From Gammaproteobacteria bacterium (GTDB lineage Bacteria > Pseudomonadota > Gammaproteobacteria > AKS1): DNA of 64,000 nucleotides. Under the pieces are notes generated by a model that saw only the letters and a list, made by a program, of their open reading frames with translations, had not been told where the DNA came from and searched no databases. Of the stretch, positions 8,601 to 19,385 are shown one piece after another. Position numbers and translations under genes: made by a program. Positions within the stretch are counted from its first letter, which is position 1. Each line of letters begins with the position of its first letter. The DNA is taken from positions 29,663 through 93,662 of the forward strand of contig JALTKS010000118.1 in the NCBI GenBank assembly GCA_027006175.1, in the 5' to 3' direction.

Positions 8601-9155
8601 CTACTTCTTTTTCTTTGAAGAAGCTTTATTCTTTTTCTTCGTTTTAGCTTTCGATTTATTCTTGCTGGAAGAGCCAGTAGACGTAAATGCATTCTTTAAC
8701 ATCGCTTCAATTTCATCCATATCAGGAATAATGGCAACATCACCATCAAACACTACATGGCAGGCAATCGCTTTATTATCATCACCTGTTTCATCAATCG
8801 CACTCAGCGTTGCCGCAGACACCTGCAATAAACGCGGAATACCTTGCGTGACAATTGCAAAATAAGGCACACCAGCCGCATCACCAACGGCATTAATTAT
8901 CGCAATACTTGAACGCTTACTTTGTTGTTCGTAGCTGCCACCAAATATTGTTTCAATACTAATGAGCGGAACAGAAATACCTCGCCAGGCGATCATTCCT
9001 AGTAGCCAATCGGGTGCGTTTGTACCGATTGTTTCCGTCAATGCCTCCGGTTTAATATAAGGGATAATTTCTGCAACTGCCGTATTAGGCAAAATAACCC
9101 GTTCCCCATGTAAGGAAAGAACCTGGCTTGCAACTTGTCTGGCAGCTTGTGGCAT
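8601..9155 (-). CDS. chpC: CheW-like coupling protein of the Pil-Chp system
   Basis: CheW-fold adaptor linking receptors to the ChpA kinase. The 184 residues hold a CheW domain at about 10-155, with LLGMIAWRGISVPLISIET resembling the family core. The last 25 residues are almost only Lys, Ser, Ala and Thr (SSSKNKSKAKTKKKNK...), an unusual basic tail that could bind acidic partners, nucleic acid or membrane. It is the last gene of the minus-strand cluster, 11 bases after chpB. In Pseudomonas the last gene, chpC, is also a CheW protein, and position plus domain give the name. Confidence 0.82.
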   Translation of the reverse strand: MPQAARQVASQVLSLHGERVILPNTAVAEIIPYIKPEALTETIGTNAPDWLLGMIAWRGISVPLISIETIFGGSYEQQSKRSSIAIINAVGDAAGVPYFAIVTQGIPRLLQVSAATLSAIDETGDDNKAIACHVVFDGDVAIIPDMDEIEAMLKNAFTSTGSSSKNKSKAKTKKKNKASSKKKK

Positions 9156-9166
9156 AAGCTAATCCC

Positions 9167-10336
9167 CTATTTAGTATTCGTCTTGAAATGTTCATCTAAC
9201 TGATTCGCTAAATCCTCTGGCGAACCATTGAATCCTACAATACCTGCTCGTCTTGTTGAATCAGGCATACTACTTATTACACAACTATCCGCATCTTGTG
9301 CCCAAACTCGCCCACCACGTGAAGCAATGAGTTGAGAACCACGAACACCGTCATTGCCCATACCACTAAACATAATGGCACTCGTACGCACACCATAGCG
9401 CATCGATATATCGGTCATTACTGTATCAATAGATGGTGTATAGATACTTTTACATTCCATTGGCTTTAAACGAACATAGCCCTGTTTATCTAGCGTGATC
9501 CGCTCTGAAGTTGGCGCAATGATCACTTCATTATGCTTCAACAAATGACCTTCTTTTGCCGCGATCACGTTCATTGTTGTGACCTTATCTAACTGCTTCG
9601 CAAGCAATGAGACAAAATTACTGCCTATGTGTTGCGCCAGAACAAATGCAACAGGAAGGTTTGTTTGTATATTAGCAAGAAAACGTTTTACCGATTGTGG
9701 TCCACCAATTGAGGCACCGATTACCCATACATTTCTCGCCGCAATTCCAGCTGTACTCACTGGTGGAGATACATCTTTTATTTCTTCTTGCTCATGATTT
9801 ATTTCATCTTTAACACGATGTATTGCTTGTTGTTCAATATCTTCAAGGTATTCTGCTTCAATCATGAACGCTGCGGGTTCAGCTATTTCTGGCTCAGAAT
9901 CAACAATCGTTTCATTAATTGAATCTTCAATTGTAGGTGTCGCTTGTTGAGCACTGTGCTGATAGTCAGTAAACCCTGCAATATTGGCTAACTTTTTAGT
10001 GAGCATCCGCCCCCAGTCACTATTCCTTTGTGCCACTTTCATTCGTGTTGAAGATGCATCGTTAAACAGAATAGGGATTGGCGACTCTAGTAATTCATCC
10101 AGAAAATCCAGTTCATGTTCAACACTGTCGTCCATGTCAACCAACAAGACATCGGTACAATCTGTATCGAGCTGTTTAATCGATGCTGCAGATAGACGTT
10201 GCTCATCCACTACATCCATTCCGCTTGACTCTAATAGTAACCTTAAGTTCTGACTTTGTTTGTCTGAATCAGAAAGAATCGCTACGCGAAGCTGTTGGCT
10301 AGTTTCAACGACCGAGGTCATTTCTGCATTACTCAT
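9167..10336 (-). CDS. chpB: CheB-type methylesterase of the Pil-Chp system
   Basis: Removes methyl groups from the receptor PilJ to reset signalling. The start MSNAEMTSV at 10336 overlaps the end of chpA by 8 bases; an in-frame upstream ATG at 10360 lies deeper within chpA and is less likely. The first ~115 residues resemble a receiver fold (LRVAILSDSDK, VLLVDMDDS) but lack a clear acidic pocket and the conserved lysine, so phosphorylation control is doubtful. A charged linker leads to the esterase domain with the Ser of GASIGGPQS (about residue 208), the His of AQHIGSNF and the Asp of SGMGNDGVRG, the full catalytic triad. Confidence 0.9.
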   Translation of the reverse strand: MSNAEMTSVVETSQQLRVAILSDSDKQSQNLRLLLESSGMDVVDEQRLSAASIKQLDTDCTDVLLVDMDDSVEHELDFLDELLESPIPILFNDASSTRMKVAQRNSDWGRMLTKKLANIAGFTDYQHSAQQATPTIEDSINETIVDSEPEIAEPAAFMIEAEYLEDIEQQAIHRVKDEINHEQEEIKDVSPPVSTAGIAARNVWVIGASIGGPQSVKRFLANIQTNLPVAFVLAQHIGSNFVSLLAKQLDKVTTMNVIAAKEGHLLKHNEVIIAPTSERITLDKQGYVRLKPMECKSIYTPSIDTVMTDISMRYGVRTSAIMFSGMGNDGVRGSQLIASRGGRVWAQDADSCVISSMPDSTRRAGIVGFNGSPEDLANQLDEHFKTNTK

Positions 10337-13300
10337 CCAGGATCTCTTTGATATTTTCAAGTAAGTCCGCTTCCTGGAACGGCTTACCTAGATAACGATT
10401 GACACCAATATCCATCGCGCGCTGCCGATGTTTATCACCTGTACGAGAAGTAATCATTATTATAGGAATGTTTTTCAATACATCATCATTACGAATATGC
10501 GTTGCCAGTTCGTAACCATCCATGCGTGGCATTTCAATATCAAGTAAGAAAATATCAGGTCTTTGTTCTTGTAAAACCGCGACCGCATCAACACCATCTT
10601 TTGCGGTTATTACCTGCATATTATTTCTTTCTAATAAGCGTGTTGTCACCTTACGCACAGTAATAGAATCATCCACTACCATAACCGTGGTTGGACCTTT
10701 CTCAACCACTGGCTCAATAACATCAATATTAGCGTTATCCGATTGTAAAATAGATTTAGCCACATCCATATAGACCAATGCGCCAACATCAAGAATAAGC
10801 GCAACACTACCATCACTTAAGATAGTCGCACCAGAAATGGCACGAACGGTACTGATTTGTGGTCCCACTGATTTAACAACAATTTCTCGGCTACCCATTA
10901 AGGCTTCTACTTGCAGAGCAATACGATGATCACCTGCACGCGCTAACAAAACAGGTAACTTACCACCCGGTCCTGGCAAAATTGGCTGATTCAGGTTCAA
11001 TTGTGTACCAAGGTGCATGAAGCGATAGCTGTTACCACCATATTGATAATGTGGTTCATGACTATTATAGAAATTTTCTAACTCTTCATGTGTCGCGCGT
11101 ACAACGCCATCAATAGACGACAATGGAATTGCATAAACATCTTCACCAACGTGTACTAACAAGGCTTTATTGACAGAAAGTGTAAGTGGTAAGCGTACTG
11201 TAAACTTGGTTCCCTTTCCTATTACCGTATCAATCTGCAAACTACCGCCAAGTTGTTTCACCTCACTATTGACGACATCCATACCCACGCCACGACCTGA
11301 TAACTGTGTGACTTTTTCTGCGGTACTAAATCCTGATTCCAGAATAAAACGCAATACTTCTTTATCTGTGAAGTCAGAGTCTGACTTCATTAAGCCACGT
11401 TCACAGGCTTTCTCACGGATTGCGTCAAGGTTTATGCCTTTACCATCATCACTAATTCGAATAACAACTTCAGTACCTTCACGTTTAATATCAATCAGTA
11501 TTGTGCCGGTCTTTTTCTTGTCGGTCTTTTTACGTTCGGCACGTGTTTCAATACCATGATCGACTGAGTTTCGGAGCATATGTTCAAGTGCAGGTAATAC
11601 GCGATCGAGTACACTGCGATCCATTTCATCATTTTCACCAATGATGACTAACTCAACGTCCTTATCAACCTCGCTGCTGGTTTGGCGAATAAGGCGACGT
11701 AATCGTGGCGAATGAGTACTAAATGGCACCATGCGAGTCCGCATGAGACCTTCTTGTAATTCAGTACTGATACGAGACTGTTGCAATAATAGCGTTTCAG
11801 CTTCGCTAGTCTGGTTCTCAAGCAAGCCCTGGATACTGTTTAAATCGTTTAGAGACTCAAGCAAAGAACGTGACAATTGTTGCATATTGGAAAACCGATC
11901 CATTTCCAGAGGATCAAAGTCTTCAGTGCTATCACCTGCACCTTCAAAGCGATACATAATCTGAGTTTCAGTTTCAATTTCAAAACGACGTAACTGTTCT
12001 CGAACACGGCTAATGGTTTGTTCCATTTCCGTCAGATTATAAGCAAATGCACCAACTTGTTGATCAATACGCGAACGGTAAATACTCACTTCACCTGCAT
12101 AATTAACCAGGTCATCAAGTAAATCAGCTCGTACACGAATCTGTTCATGCTGCAATCGCCCAGCGGACTTCTGCTCTGGTTCAGGAACAACCTCAAGTGC
12201 CTGTGCGGGGATTTCCGGCATGATAACAACTTCTTCTTCAAGCTGTTCATCTTCTGCAACGGGGAATTCAGCGATAATGTCGTCTGACTGCTCTTTTTCT
12301 GCAGCCACGTCAATTGATTCTACTGGTTCTTCTATTTGTATTTCAGGTTCTTCTTGTACCGGCTCGGTAACTATCTCAACCACTTCTTCAGTTTCAGGAA
12401 CTGAATCAAGCTCTTCTTTTTCTGTTGTTACATCTTCTGTACCGTCAGTCAAACTATCAAGCTGGGCAATAAGATCTTTTTTCTCATCAACCGTTTGTTT
12501 TGCTCTAACCTGATCTAGCATTCCCACTAATTGGTCATGCGCTTGCTGTACAAGATCAAATAACTTACTTGAAATTTCTGTACGACCTTCATCAATCGCA
12601 ATGATCATTGTTTCAAGACTATGACTCAAATCACCCATAGGCTCGATACCCGCCATACGAGCACCACCCTTAAGGGTGTGTATTTCACGCTGCAGCTGGC
12701 CAACTAATTCTTTATTGTCTTGTTGATTAATCCAGTTTTGTAAGGTCACTTCACTGGTATCGAGGATCTCAACAGCTTCTTCAATAAAAATTTCCAGTAA
12801 TTCATCATCAAAGTTATCTTCTGCTTGATCTGTTTTATCCGGCGTCTTCGGTACTTCAATGATTCCACCTGGCGCAGGTGTCATGGTTGGCGTAACAGAT
12901 AACTCTGATGCTTCCACTTCTTTTTGATAGAGCGCGTCAATCTTTTTCAACAGTGCATGTTGATATTCGTCACTGGCATTTTCATCAGCAAGCTGTTCAA
13001 CGCGCTGTTTGATTTCTGCAGAAAATTCCTGGATTAACTCAATTATTTCTTCTTCAACACATGCATTGTTAACATTTAACAATTTCGCATATTTTTCCAT
13101 CAAACTACTGACTTCAGCGATATCAGTAATACCTGCCATATGCGAACTACCATGCAAGGTATGAATTGCACGGATCAAGTCATCATTAATTCGGCAGTTT
13201 TCCTGTTGTCCAATACACTGTTCTATAAAAGAACGTATATCATCAAGATGCCTGTTTGACTCTTTGGTAAATATTTCAAGTAATACTGGATCAATACCCG

Positions 13301-15812
13301 TTGGCTCGGATGCTTTTTCCTCTTCTTTATTGCCGACTACTTTTGTGACAGCAATACTTTCTTTGCTCGCTATCACTGAAGGCCCATCTTCCTTACTAGG
13401 CACTTCCATCTCACCCGCTTCCAAACGAGACAAACCACCACCCTTACTAATCTGATAGCTTTCTTCCTGCAAGGCTTCAAAATCAATATCGTTGGCCGGT
13501 TCGCCTTTAAATTGTGCAATAACGTGAGGCAAGGCATCCAGTGCTTTTTCAATTAATCGAACTACTTCCGGGCTCTGAGGTATAGTATGGTCAAGAACCC
13601 TGTTTAATGTATTCTCAAATGCCCAGGCAAACTCTCCTATCTCGGTCGCCCCTACCATTCGACCACTGCCTTTTAAAGTGTGAAATGAACGTCGAACAAC
13701 AGAAAGTGATTCCTCATCCTCCGGATTTGCTTTCCACTTAGGAAAATAAGTCGCCAGCGTTTCCATTTCTTCTTCGGCTTCTTCAAAAAAGATATCAAGA
13801 ATTTCATCATCAATATCATTTTCTTCATCATCAAGTACTGCTGCGGCACTACTTAACGGCTCTTTCTCTTCCGCGACAACGGGCTCTTCTTGTTGCAGTG
13901 TTTCCTGTGGCTCTATGTCTTGGACAGTTATTTCTTCTGCTTCAGAAACTTTTTCTATTACTGGTTCTGTAACCTCTGCAACTTCTGGTTTTGTAACCTC
14001 TACAAATTCAGCAACATCTGCTGCTTCCTTAACTTCTTCTAACTCAGTCTCTTCTACAGAAGCAACTTCATCTGATGATAACGGATAACCTAATTTAGCA
14101 ACTCGACTACGTGCAATTTCAAGAATTTCATCACGATCACTACGCTCTTCATCAAGCGCTTCCAGATAGTACTCAATACTGGTAATTACATCAGCAAGCG
14201 TCTCCAGCATTGTTTGATCAGGAATGTCTTTCTTATTAATTAAGTCATTGGTGATGTATTCATTACATGCGGATAAAAGTTCCGCTGCGTGATCAAGTGA
14301 CAACATCGACATACTGCCACGCACTTGCCTGTTAAGCTGTGGAACCTCAGATAATAATTCATGCTCCCAAGGTGCGGTAACAAATGAAACAATGGCATCT
14401 TTAACTCGCGCCATATCTGTCTTGGCTTCTTTAATTACAACTTTCAGTAATTCACGTTGCTCACTATCTTGTAAGAAACCTGACGCTGGCTGTACAGGTT
14501 CAACCAGTGTTCCATCCTGTAAACGTTTAAGGCCTTGAATAATAGCATCACCATGTTCATCACCCGGGCTACTTTTACCACCGAGCTCAGTCAGGCTGGA
14601 CTCTACAAATAAAAAGCCACTTGCCATCTCCATAAAGGTTTCATCCGTGGCGGGCACTTTACCTTCCATGATTGCATTGATAATTTGGGCTTGTTCAACA
14701 ACAACATTACGCTGTGTTCCCAGACCAAGCATACCTAATGTATCAGCTACTTTTTTTAGTGCACCCTTAATTGATTCAAGTGACTTTACATCCTGCTCAC
14801 TGGTACGAATAAAAATATCAATTTCATCTTTAATTCGTGAAATATCTTCTTTCACTGCAGAAGTAACTGTTCCCATTACTTCTAAATTAACAGCACTAAT
14901 CCCTTCGTGCTCACCATCCTTGATACCACTGCCCGACAATAAATCATCGAGCTTAAAGGCTGTTGATAGCTGCTCTACTTTTTCACCAGTACTTGTTGCC
15001 GTTGCAACATAGTAAAGCAGGTTTTTAATCAACTCGACGGGGGGGGCATCAACAATAACCTGCTCACCACCATCAATAATTCTTTTGATTTCTCGATCAA
15101 CTTGTCCTAACAATAATTTAGATGAAACACTCGGTGTCAAGCCATCATCTATGAGTGCTTCAATAACCCCCTCTGCTACCCAAAACAATTGAGCAACCGG
15201 CTTCTGCTTTGCCACTTTTCTCAATTGCCTAACAACACTAATAATTTGTTTTAATGCTCTTTCAACATCACGGTCACGGAACCAGCTTACAAGGCCCATT
15301 TGATAATGATGTCTTAACTTCTTCGCCAGCAATGAAATGTCCTGACCTTGATCTGCGTCAGGAATGTCAGGAATATCCACTGATAAATCAGGAGAGAAGA
15401 AAGCACTTTCAGATAATAAACTCTGTCCACAAATTGCACGAATGTCATTTAGCAGTGGTAACAGAGCTAAAGGAACATCTTTTTGGCCCGATTGTAGATG
15501 TTCAAGATAATCAGGAAGCTGTAAAATAGCACGCATCAGAATATCGTAAGCATCTTCTTTCTTGGTTATTTTATTATCTTGTATTGCCAGAGAAAGATTT
15601 TCCATTTCCTCAGCAATCATTACCGCACCGTACAACTCCACCATTTTAAGGGTACCGTGTACCTGATGCAGGTGATTAACACAAAACTGAAGTTGTGCTT
15701 CGTCTTCTGGATTTTCAACGAAGGCTTCCAATGACTGTCTCGCCTGGTCAAGCGTTTCGTCAATTTCACCTTTAACCCAGTTAAGGGTGCTATAGTCGTA
15801 ACTGTCAGCCAT
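10329..15812 (-). CDS. chpA: Hybrid chemosensory histidine kinase of type IV pili
   Basis: Very large CheA-like kinase (1827 residues) that receives signals from PilJ and phosphorylates PilG and PilH. Visible histidine-phosphotransfer modules: VHGTLKM at ~52, FHTLKGSGRM at ~711, IHTLHGSSHM at ~883 and IHTLKGGARM at ~1045, separated by long acidic linkers rich in Glu, Val and Pro. Helical segments at 170-560 look like more such modules without the histidine. The kinase core follows: dimerization (RVRADLLDDLVNYAGEV), ATPase with LRNSVDHGIE near 1417 and ISDDGKGIN, a CheW domain near 1540-1680, and a receiver with MVVDDS near 1713 and FLLDIEMP near 1756. P. aeruginosa ChpA is longer with more phosphotransfer sites. 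Confidence 0.95.
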   Translation of the reverse strand: MADSYDYSTLNWVKGEIDETLDQARQSLEAFVENPEDEAQLQFCVNHLHQVHGTLKMVELYGAVMIAEEMENLSLAIQDNKITKKEDAYDILMRAILQLPDYLEHLQSGQKDVPLALLPLLNDIRAICGQSLLSESAFFSPDLSVDIPDIPDADQGQDISLLAKKLRHHYQMGLVSWFRDRDVERALKQIISVVRQLRKVAKQKPVAQLFWVAEGVIEALIDDGLTPSVSSKLLLGQVDREIKRIIDGGEQVIVDAPPVELIKNLLYYVATATSTGEKVEQLSTAFKLDDLLSGSGIKDGEHEGISAVNLEVMGTVTSAVKEDISRIKDEIDIFIRTSEQDVKSLESIKGALKKVADTLGMLGLGTQRNVVVEQAQIINAIMEGKVPATDETFMEMASGFLFVESSLTELGGKSSPGDEHGDAIIQGLKRLQDGTLVEPVQPASGFLQDSEQRELLKVVIKEAKTDMARVKDAIVSFVTAPWEHELLSEVPQLNRQVRGSMSMLSLDHAAELLSACNEYITNDLINKKDIPDQTMLETLADVITSIEYYLEALDEERSDRDEILEIARSRVAKLGYPLSSDEVASVEETELEEVKEAADVAEFVEVTKPEVAEVTEPVIEKVSEAEEITVQDIEPQETLQQEEPVVAEEKEPLSSAAAVLDDEENDIDDEILDIFFEEAEEEMETLATYFPKWKANPEDEESLSVVRRSFHTLKGSGRMVGATEIGEFAWAFENTLNRVLDHTIPQSPEVVRLIEKALDALPHVIAQFKGEPANDIDFEALQEESYQISKGGGLSRLEAGEMEVPSKEDGPSVIASKESIAVTKVVGNKEEEKASEPTGIDPVLLEIFTKESNRHLDDIRSFIEQCIGQQENCRINDDLIRAIHTLHGSSHMAGITDIAEVSSLMEKYAKLLNVNNACVEEEIIELIQEFSAEIKQRVEQLADENASDEYQHALLKKIDALYQKEVEASELSVTPTMTPAPGGIIEVPKTPDKTDQAEDNFDDELLEIFIEEAVEILDTSEVTLQNWINQQDNKELVGQLQREIHTLKGGARMAGIEPMGDLSHSLETMIIAIDEGRTEISSKLFDLVQQAHDQLVGMLDQVRAKQTVDEKKDLIAQLDSLTDGTEDVTTEKEELDSVPETEEVVEIVTEPVQEEPEIQIEEPVESIDVAAEKEQSDDIIAEFPVAEDEQLEEEVVIMPEIPAQALEVVPEPEQKSAGRLQHEQIRVRADLLDDLVNYAGEVSIYRSRIDQQVGAFAYNLTEMEQTISRVREQLRRFEIETETQIMYRFEGAGDSTEDFDPLEMDRFSNMQQLSRSLLESLNDLNSIQGLLENQTSEAETLLLQQSRISTELQEGLMRTRMVPFSTHSPRLRRLIRQTSSEVDKDVELVIIGENDEMDRSVLDRVLPALEHMLRNSVDHGIETRAERKKTDKKKTGTILIDIKREGTEVVIRISDDGKGINLDAIREKACERGLMKSDSDFTDKEVLRFILESGFSTAEKVTQLSGRGVGMDVVNSEVKQLGGSLQIDTVIGKGTKFTVRLPLTLSVNKALLVHVGEDVYAIPLSSIDGVVRATHEELENFYNSHEPHYQYGGNSYRFMHLGTQLNLNQPILPGPGGKLPVLLARAGDHRIALQVEALMGSREIVVKSVGPQISTVRAISGATILSDGSVALILDVGALVYMDVAKSILQSDNANIDVIEPVVEKGPTTVMVVDDSITVRKVTTRLLERNNMQVITAKDGVDAVAVLQEQRPDIFLLDIEMPRMDGYELATHIRNDDVLKNIPIIMITSRTGDKHRQRAMDIGVNRYLGKPFQEADLLENIKEILDE

Positions 15813-15833
15813 AATTAAATGTTCTCCGCCTAC

Positions 15834-16709
15834 CTAGTTCACTGCCGCCAAGCGACGAAAAGCAAGCGTGTCATTAAAATCAATTTTCTCTAATATTGGT
15901 GGTTTCCAGCCTAATATTTCACCTGCCCCCAGTATTAAAACGCCACCAGGTTCCAGGTGTTCTATTAAGTTATCCAATATCTCAATACGCCTTTCTTTAT
16001 CAAAATAAATCAACATATTTTGACAAAAAATCATATGCATTTTGCCAAAAGGAATTCGATCCATTTCCAATACATTCAGATGCGAGAAACATATTCTTTT
16101 TCTTAGTGTTTCCTTTACCTGATAATGTGTATCATCAACACGTGTAAAATATTTTCTACGTGTTAGATCATCCACCTCTCTTAGCTTTCGACTATGGAAA
16201 ATACCTTTTCGCCCAGTCGAAAGTGATGCCATGCTTATATCAGAAGCAGTGATCCCGTAATAATAATCTGCGTGATCAGTATCCCTGAAATTATCCAGCA
16301 CCATTGCCAGTGTGTACGGTTCTTCACCTGTCGAACAACCAACACTCCAGATATTCAGCGTCTTGGGGATCTCGTCCTGACTCATCCATTCGGGCAACAA
16401 CAGATCCCGAATCAAGTTTACTGATGATATATGACGAAAAAATCGCGTTTCATGTACTGTCAGACGATCAACTAATGTTGCCCACTCTATCTTTCCACCT
16501 TGCCCTTCCAGAACAAAGTTGTAATATTCTCGGTAATTACGAAAACCTACTTCGCGCATTCTAATACCCAAACTTGTGGTCAAAAATGAGCGGCGTTCAT
16601 CTGGCAAAATCATGCCTGTGCGCTGTTCAAGCAACAACTTCCATTCAAGATAATGGTCATCTTCCATAGAAGGCATGGATTCAATTCCAGACCACGCAAC
16701 ATTTGCCAT
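15834..16709 (-). CDS. pilK: CheR-type protein methyltransferase of the Pil-Chp system
   Basis: Methylates glutamates of the receptor PilJ using SAM. 291 residues: an all-helical N domain (about 20-95, including RMREVGFRNYREYY) and a methyltransferase domain with the SAM site IWSVGCSTGEEPYTLA near 120-135 and ETRFFRH just before it. The later segment IFCQNMLIYFDKERR corresponds to the CheR 'CRNVLIYF' motif, with Gln in place of Arg. It lies between pilJ and chpA, the same place as pilK in Pseudomonas, and its stop and start are 21 and 5 bases from its neighbours. Confidence 0.92.
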   Translation of the reverse strand: MANVAWSGIESMPSMEDDHYLEWKLLLEQRTGMILPDERRSFLTTSLGIRMREVGFRNYREYYNFVLEGQGGKIEWATLVDRLTVHETRFFRHISSVNLIRDLLLPEWMSQDEIPKTLNIWSVGCSTGEEPYTLAMVLDNFRDTDHADYYYGITASDISMASLSTGRKGIFHSRKLREVDDLTRRKYFTRVDDTHYQVKETLRKRICFSHLNVLEMDRIPFGKMHMIFCQNMLIYFDKERRIEILDNLIEHLEPGGVLILGAGEILGWKPPILEKIDFNDTLAFRRLAAVN

Positions 16710-16714
16710 GTCTA

Positions 16715-18745
16715 TTACTCTGGCAACTTGAAGCCGGCTACTGACTTACGCAATTCGTTAGCAAGTTCTGCGAGGTTACCAATCGATGTTGCTGTTTCAT
16801 TTGTACCTGCTGAGGTCTGCGTTGTAATTTCCTGAATTACATTCATGGTTTCAGAAATATTACTTGCTGCGCCTGCTTGCTGGTGAGCTGTCTCGGAAAT
16901 GTTATTAATCAAGTCCGCAAGCTGTGTTGATACACCTTCAATTTCAGACAGTGCCTGCCCCGCATCCTCAGCCAGTTTTGCCCCGGAAACCACGTTGGCG
17001 GTACTTTGTTCCATTGAGATAACCGCTTCTTTGGTATCCGTCTGAATTGTTTTCACCAGTGCCTCAATTTGCTTGGTTGCATTTGATGAACGTTCCGCAA
17101 GACGTTGGACTTCATCCGCAACTACCGCGAAACCACGACCCTGCTCACCCGCCATTGCCGCCTGAATTGCCGCGTTCAATGCGAGGATATTGGTTTGATC
17201 GGCAATATCATTAATCAATTCAACGATGTCACCAATTTCCTGCGAACTTTCACCCAGTCGTTTAATTCGCTTCGAGGTTTCCTGAATCTGCTCACGAATT
17301 GTGTTCATACCTTTAATGGTATCTTGCACTGTTTCTGAACCACGTTGTGCTGTGTTCACAGAGCGACGTGCCACCTCGGATGACTCTGCCGCGTTCTTCG
17401 ATACATCTTCAATCGACACCGCCATTTCGTTAATCGCCGTACTCGCACCGGTAATCTGTTGCGCCTGATGATCTGATGCTTCAGCAAGATGCATTGCCGT
17501 TGCCTGTGTTTCCTGTGATGCTGATGATACTTGCACCGAGGCTTCGTTAATGGATGTTACCAGGGTACGTAACGCATCCGTTGTGAAGTTAATGGAGTCC
17601 GCAATCGCGCCGGTAACATCTTCAGAAACGGTGGCTTGTACTGTTAAATCACCGTCAGCGAGGTCACCCATTTCATTCAACAAGCGCATAATCGCGTCCT
17701 GATTACGTTTTGTTGCAGCTTCCGCTTCAGCCTGACGTTTTTTCGCATCACTGGTAATCATGTAACCAATCAATATCAGTAATACGACCGTGATTAGACC
17801 AAATAATGCACCAATCCATAATGCGATGCGTGAACCAATATAAGCGTTATAACCCTTGATTAATTCTGCATAATTTCCAAGTAATACTCCCGCTTTAGTT
17901 GAAGCGGTATCAGAAGCATCCTGCACCAGGAATAGTTCAGGTGACGCCTCAAGTACTTGCCCTACCAGTTCGTTAATGATTTTTAAAACTTCGCCTACTT
18001 CTGCAAGTTTGTCTTGTGCATCTTCATCATCAATTTTAGTAATTCTTAATGAACGATCACCTTTTAACATTCCGCGATAGACCCGACCAAATAACGCGGT
18101 ATCACGACCAAATCGATCCGCTGCTGTTGCTGCACCCTGGCCACCTTGAATCACCTTGGTAACGTTATTTGCAATACGTTGTGTCAACATTAACTGACGA
18201 CTAGCAATGTAAATTTGTTGTGGTGCGGCACCGGTCTCAATCAAAATACCAACCACTTCATCTGAAAGCGCTAACAAGCTTGGTATATTATCGGAGATAG
18301 CTTGTACTGATTGCCCTAAAGAAAGGATTGCATCTTTACGTGAAAGAATGTCATCAACATTACTTCTGTATTCTGACCAGGTTTTTCCAACTGCGGCTAA
18401 CTGCGCCTGAACTTCAATAGGAGACGGCTCGAAACCTGTTGCCACATTACCTTTACTAATGTAACCAAAACTTTTATCTAGTCGGTCTCGAACATTTTGA
18501 AGACGACCAAAGGCCTTTTCATTACCTTGCGATGCCGACACCGCAAAACGCGACATGGTTTGTGAAAGCACTTGTTGCTCACCAACATAACCTAAATACT
18601 CTGTATCATAGGCTGCCTTGTTAGCGTTATAGCCGAAGAAACTCAGTGCTAAAATCAGCGTAATTACAACCACTGCACCCAGTATCTTGATTATGTCTTG
18701 CGTATCGATATTTTTAAAATCTAACGCAGTCATCACGTTCTTCAT
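16715..18745 (-). CDS. pilJ: Methyl-accepting receptor of type IV pili
   Basis: Membrane receptor that controls twitching through ChpA. ATG at 18745 is preceded by AGGAG eight bases away, so it is preferred to the upstream in-frame start at 18769. The protein (676 residues) has a first membrane helix ([20 protein letters not shown]), two PilJ-type periplasmic sensor repeats containing QRIANNV-like segments, a second helix ([17 protein letters not shown] near 325), a HAMP segment, and a signalling domain with the tip sequence [18 protein letters not shown] followed by [17 protein letters not shown]. There is no C-terminal tether pentapeptide for CheR/CheB. Confidence 0.95.
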   Translation of the reverse strand: MKNVMTALDFKNIDTQDIIKILGAVVVITLILALSFFGYNANKAAYDTEYLGYVGEQQVLSQTMSRFAVSASQGNEKAFGRLQNVRDRLDKSFGYISKGNVATGFEPSPIEVQAQLAAVGKTWSEYRSNVDDILSRKDAILSLGQSVQAISDNIPSLLALSDEVVGILIETGAAPQQIYIASRQLMLTQRIANNVTKVIQGGQGAATAADRFGRDTALFGRVYRGMLKGDRSLRITKIDDEDAQDKLAEVGEVLKIINELVGQVLEASPELFLVQDASDTASTKAGVLLGNYAELIKGYNAYIGSRIALWIGALFGLITVVLLILIGYMITSDAKKRQAEAEAATKRNQDAIMRLLNEMGDLADGDLTVQATVSEDVTGAIADSINFTTDALRTLVTSINEASVQVSSASQETQATAMHLAEASDHQAQQITGASTAINEMAVSIEDVSKNAAESSEVARRSVNTAQRGSETVQDTIKGMNTIREQIQETSKRIKRLGESSQEIGDIVELINDIADQTNILALNAAIQAAMAGEQGRGFAVVADEVQRLAERSSNATKQIEALVKTIQTDTKEAVISMEQSTANVVSGAKLAEDAGQALSEIEGVSTQLADLINNISETAHQQAGAASNISETMNVIQEITTQTSAGTNETATSIGNLAELANELRKSVAGFKLPE

Positions 18746-18829
18746 GTTGTCATCTCCTAGACTTCCCAACTCACTACTGTGTTACAACTACCGCTATTGT
18801 TATTTTCGCGGTTCACAGTTATTAATTTT

Positions 18830-19378
18830 TTATACTGCAACCTGTAAAAAAAGCGGGCTCTTGGCTAAAGCATGCATGCTAAAGATCCCCCACTCTTCAC
18901 TATCCTGATTATAAGCACCCGTCATATAGCTCTTTAAAAAATTATCGACATCGGGCAATTTATGCGAATAATCTTCATCCTGAAAATGTTTCAACCCTAA
19001 AACTTCATCAACCAACAAACCGGCAAAAATACCATTATGATTAACAACCAACACTCGGCTATTAATATTCAGCTCGGTCGGCTCACGCATTAAATAATCT
19101 TTCAAATCCATAATGGGCAGCAAGTTACCCCGTACATTTGCAATCCCTCTTACCCAGCTTTTCGTTCCTGGGATACGCGACATCGCGGGATAAGTTAATA
19201 GCTCGGTAACTTCATCAACGGGGGTAACCATTTTTTTACCCGCAACAAGAAAACCGATAACTAGCGAGGTACCCTTAATATCTTCTTGCTGAGGAAGCCC
19301 CCTGGAGCTTTCCAGACTACGCAGCTCTATAGCGCGAAGTAGCTCTAATGGATCTTTCTTTTTTGCTGTTGCAGGCAT
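18830..19378 (-). CDS. pilI: CheW-like coupling protein PilI
   Basis: Adaptor that connects PilJ to ChpA. The 182-residue protein has a CheW domain over nearly its whole length, with WVRGIANVRGNLLPIMDL near the centre, the core strand motif of the family, and VLVVNHNGIFAGLLVDEVLG after it. The N terminus (MPATAKKKDPLELL) is short and basic. Eight bases separate its start from the pilH stop. The position pilG-pilH-pilI-pilJ matches the known cluster. Confidence 0.93.
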   Translation of the reverse strand: MPATAKKKDPLELLRAIELRSLESSRGLPQQEDIKGTSLVIGFLVAGKKMVTPVDEVTELLTYPAMSRIPGTKSWVRGIANVRGNLLPIMDLKDYLMREPTELNINSRVLVVNHNGIFAGLLVDEVLGLKHFQDEDYSHKLPDVDNFLKSYMTGAYNQDSEEWGIFSMHALAKSPLFLQVAV

Positions 19379-19385
19379 TGGCTTA

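Noticed and set aside
14647..15012. 121-residue plus-strand frame inside chpA
   Set aside because: Shadow of a well-supported coding region in the opposite direction; Ser/Thr-rich as typical of antisense of acidic coils.
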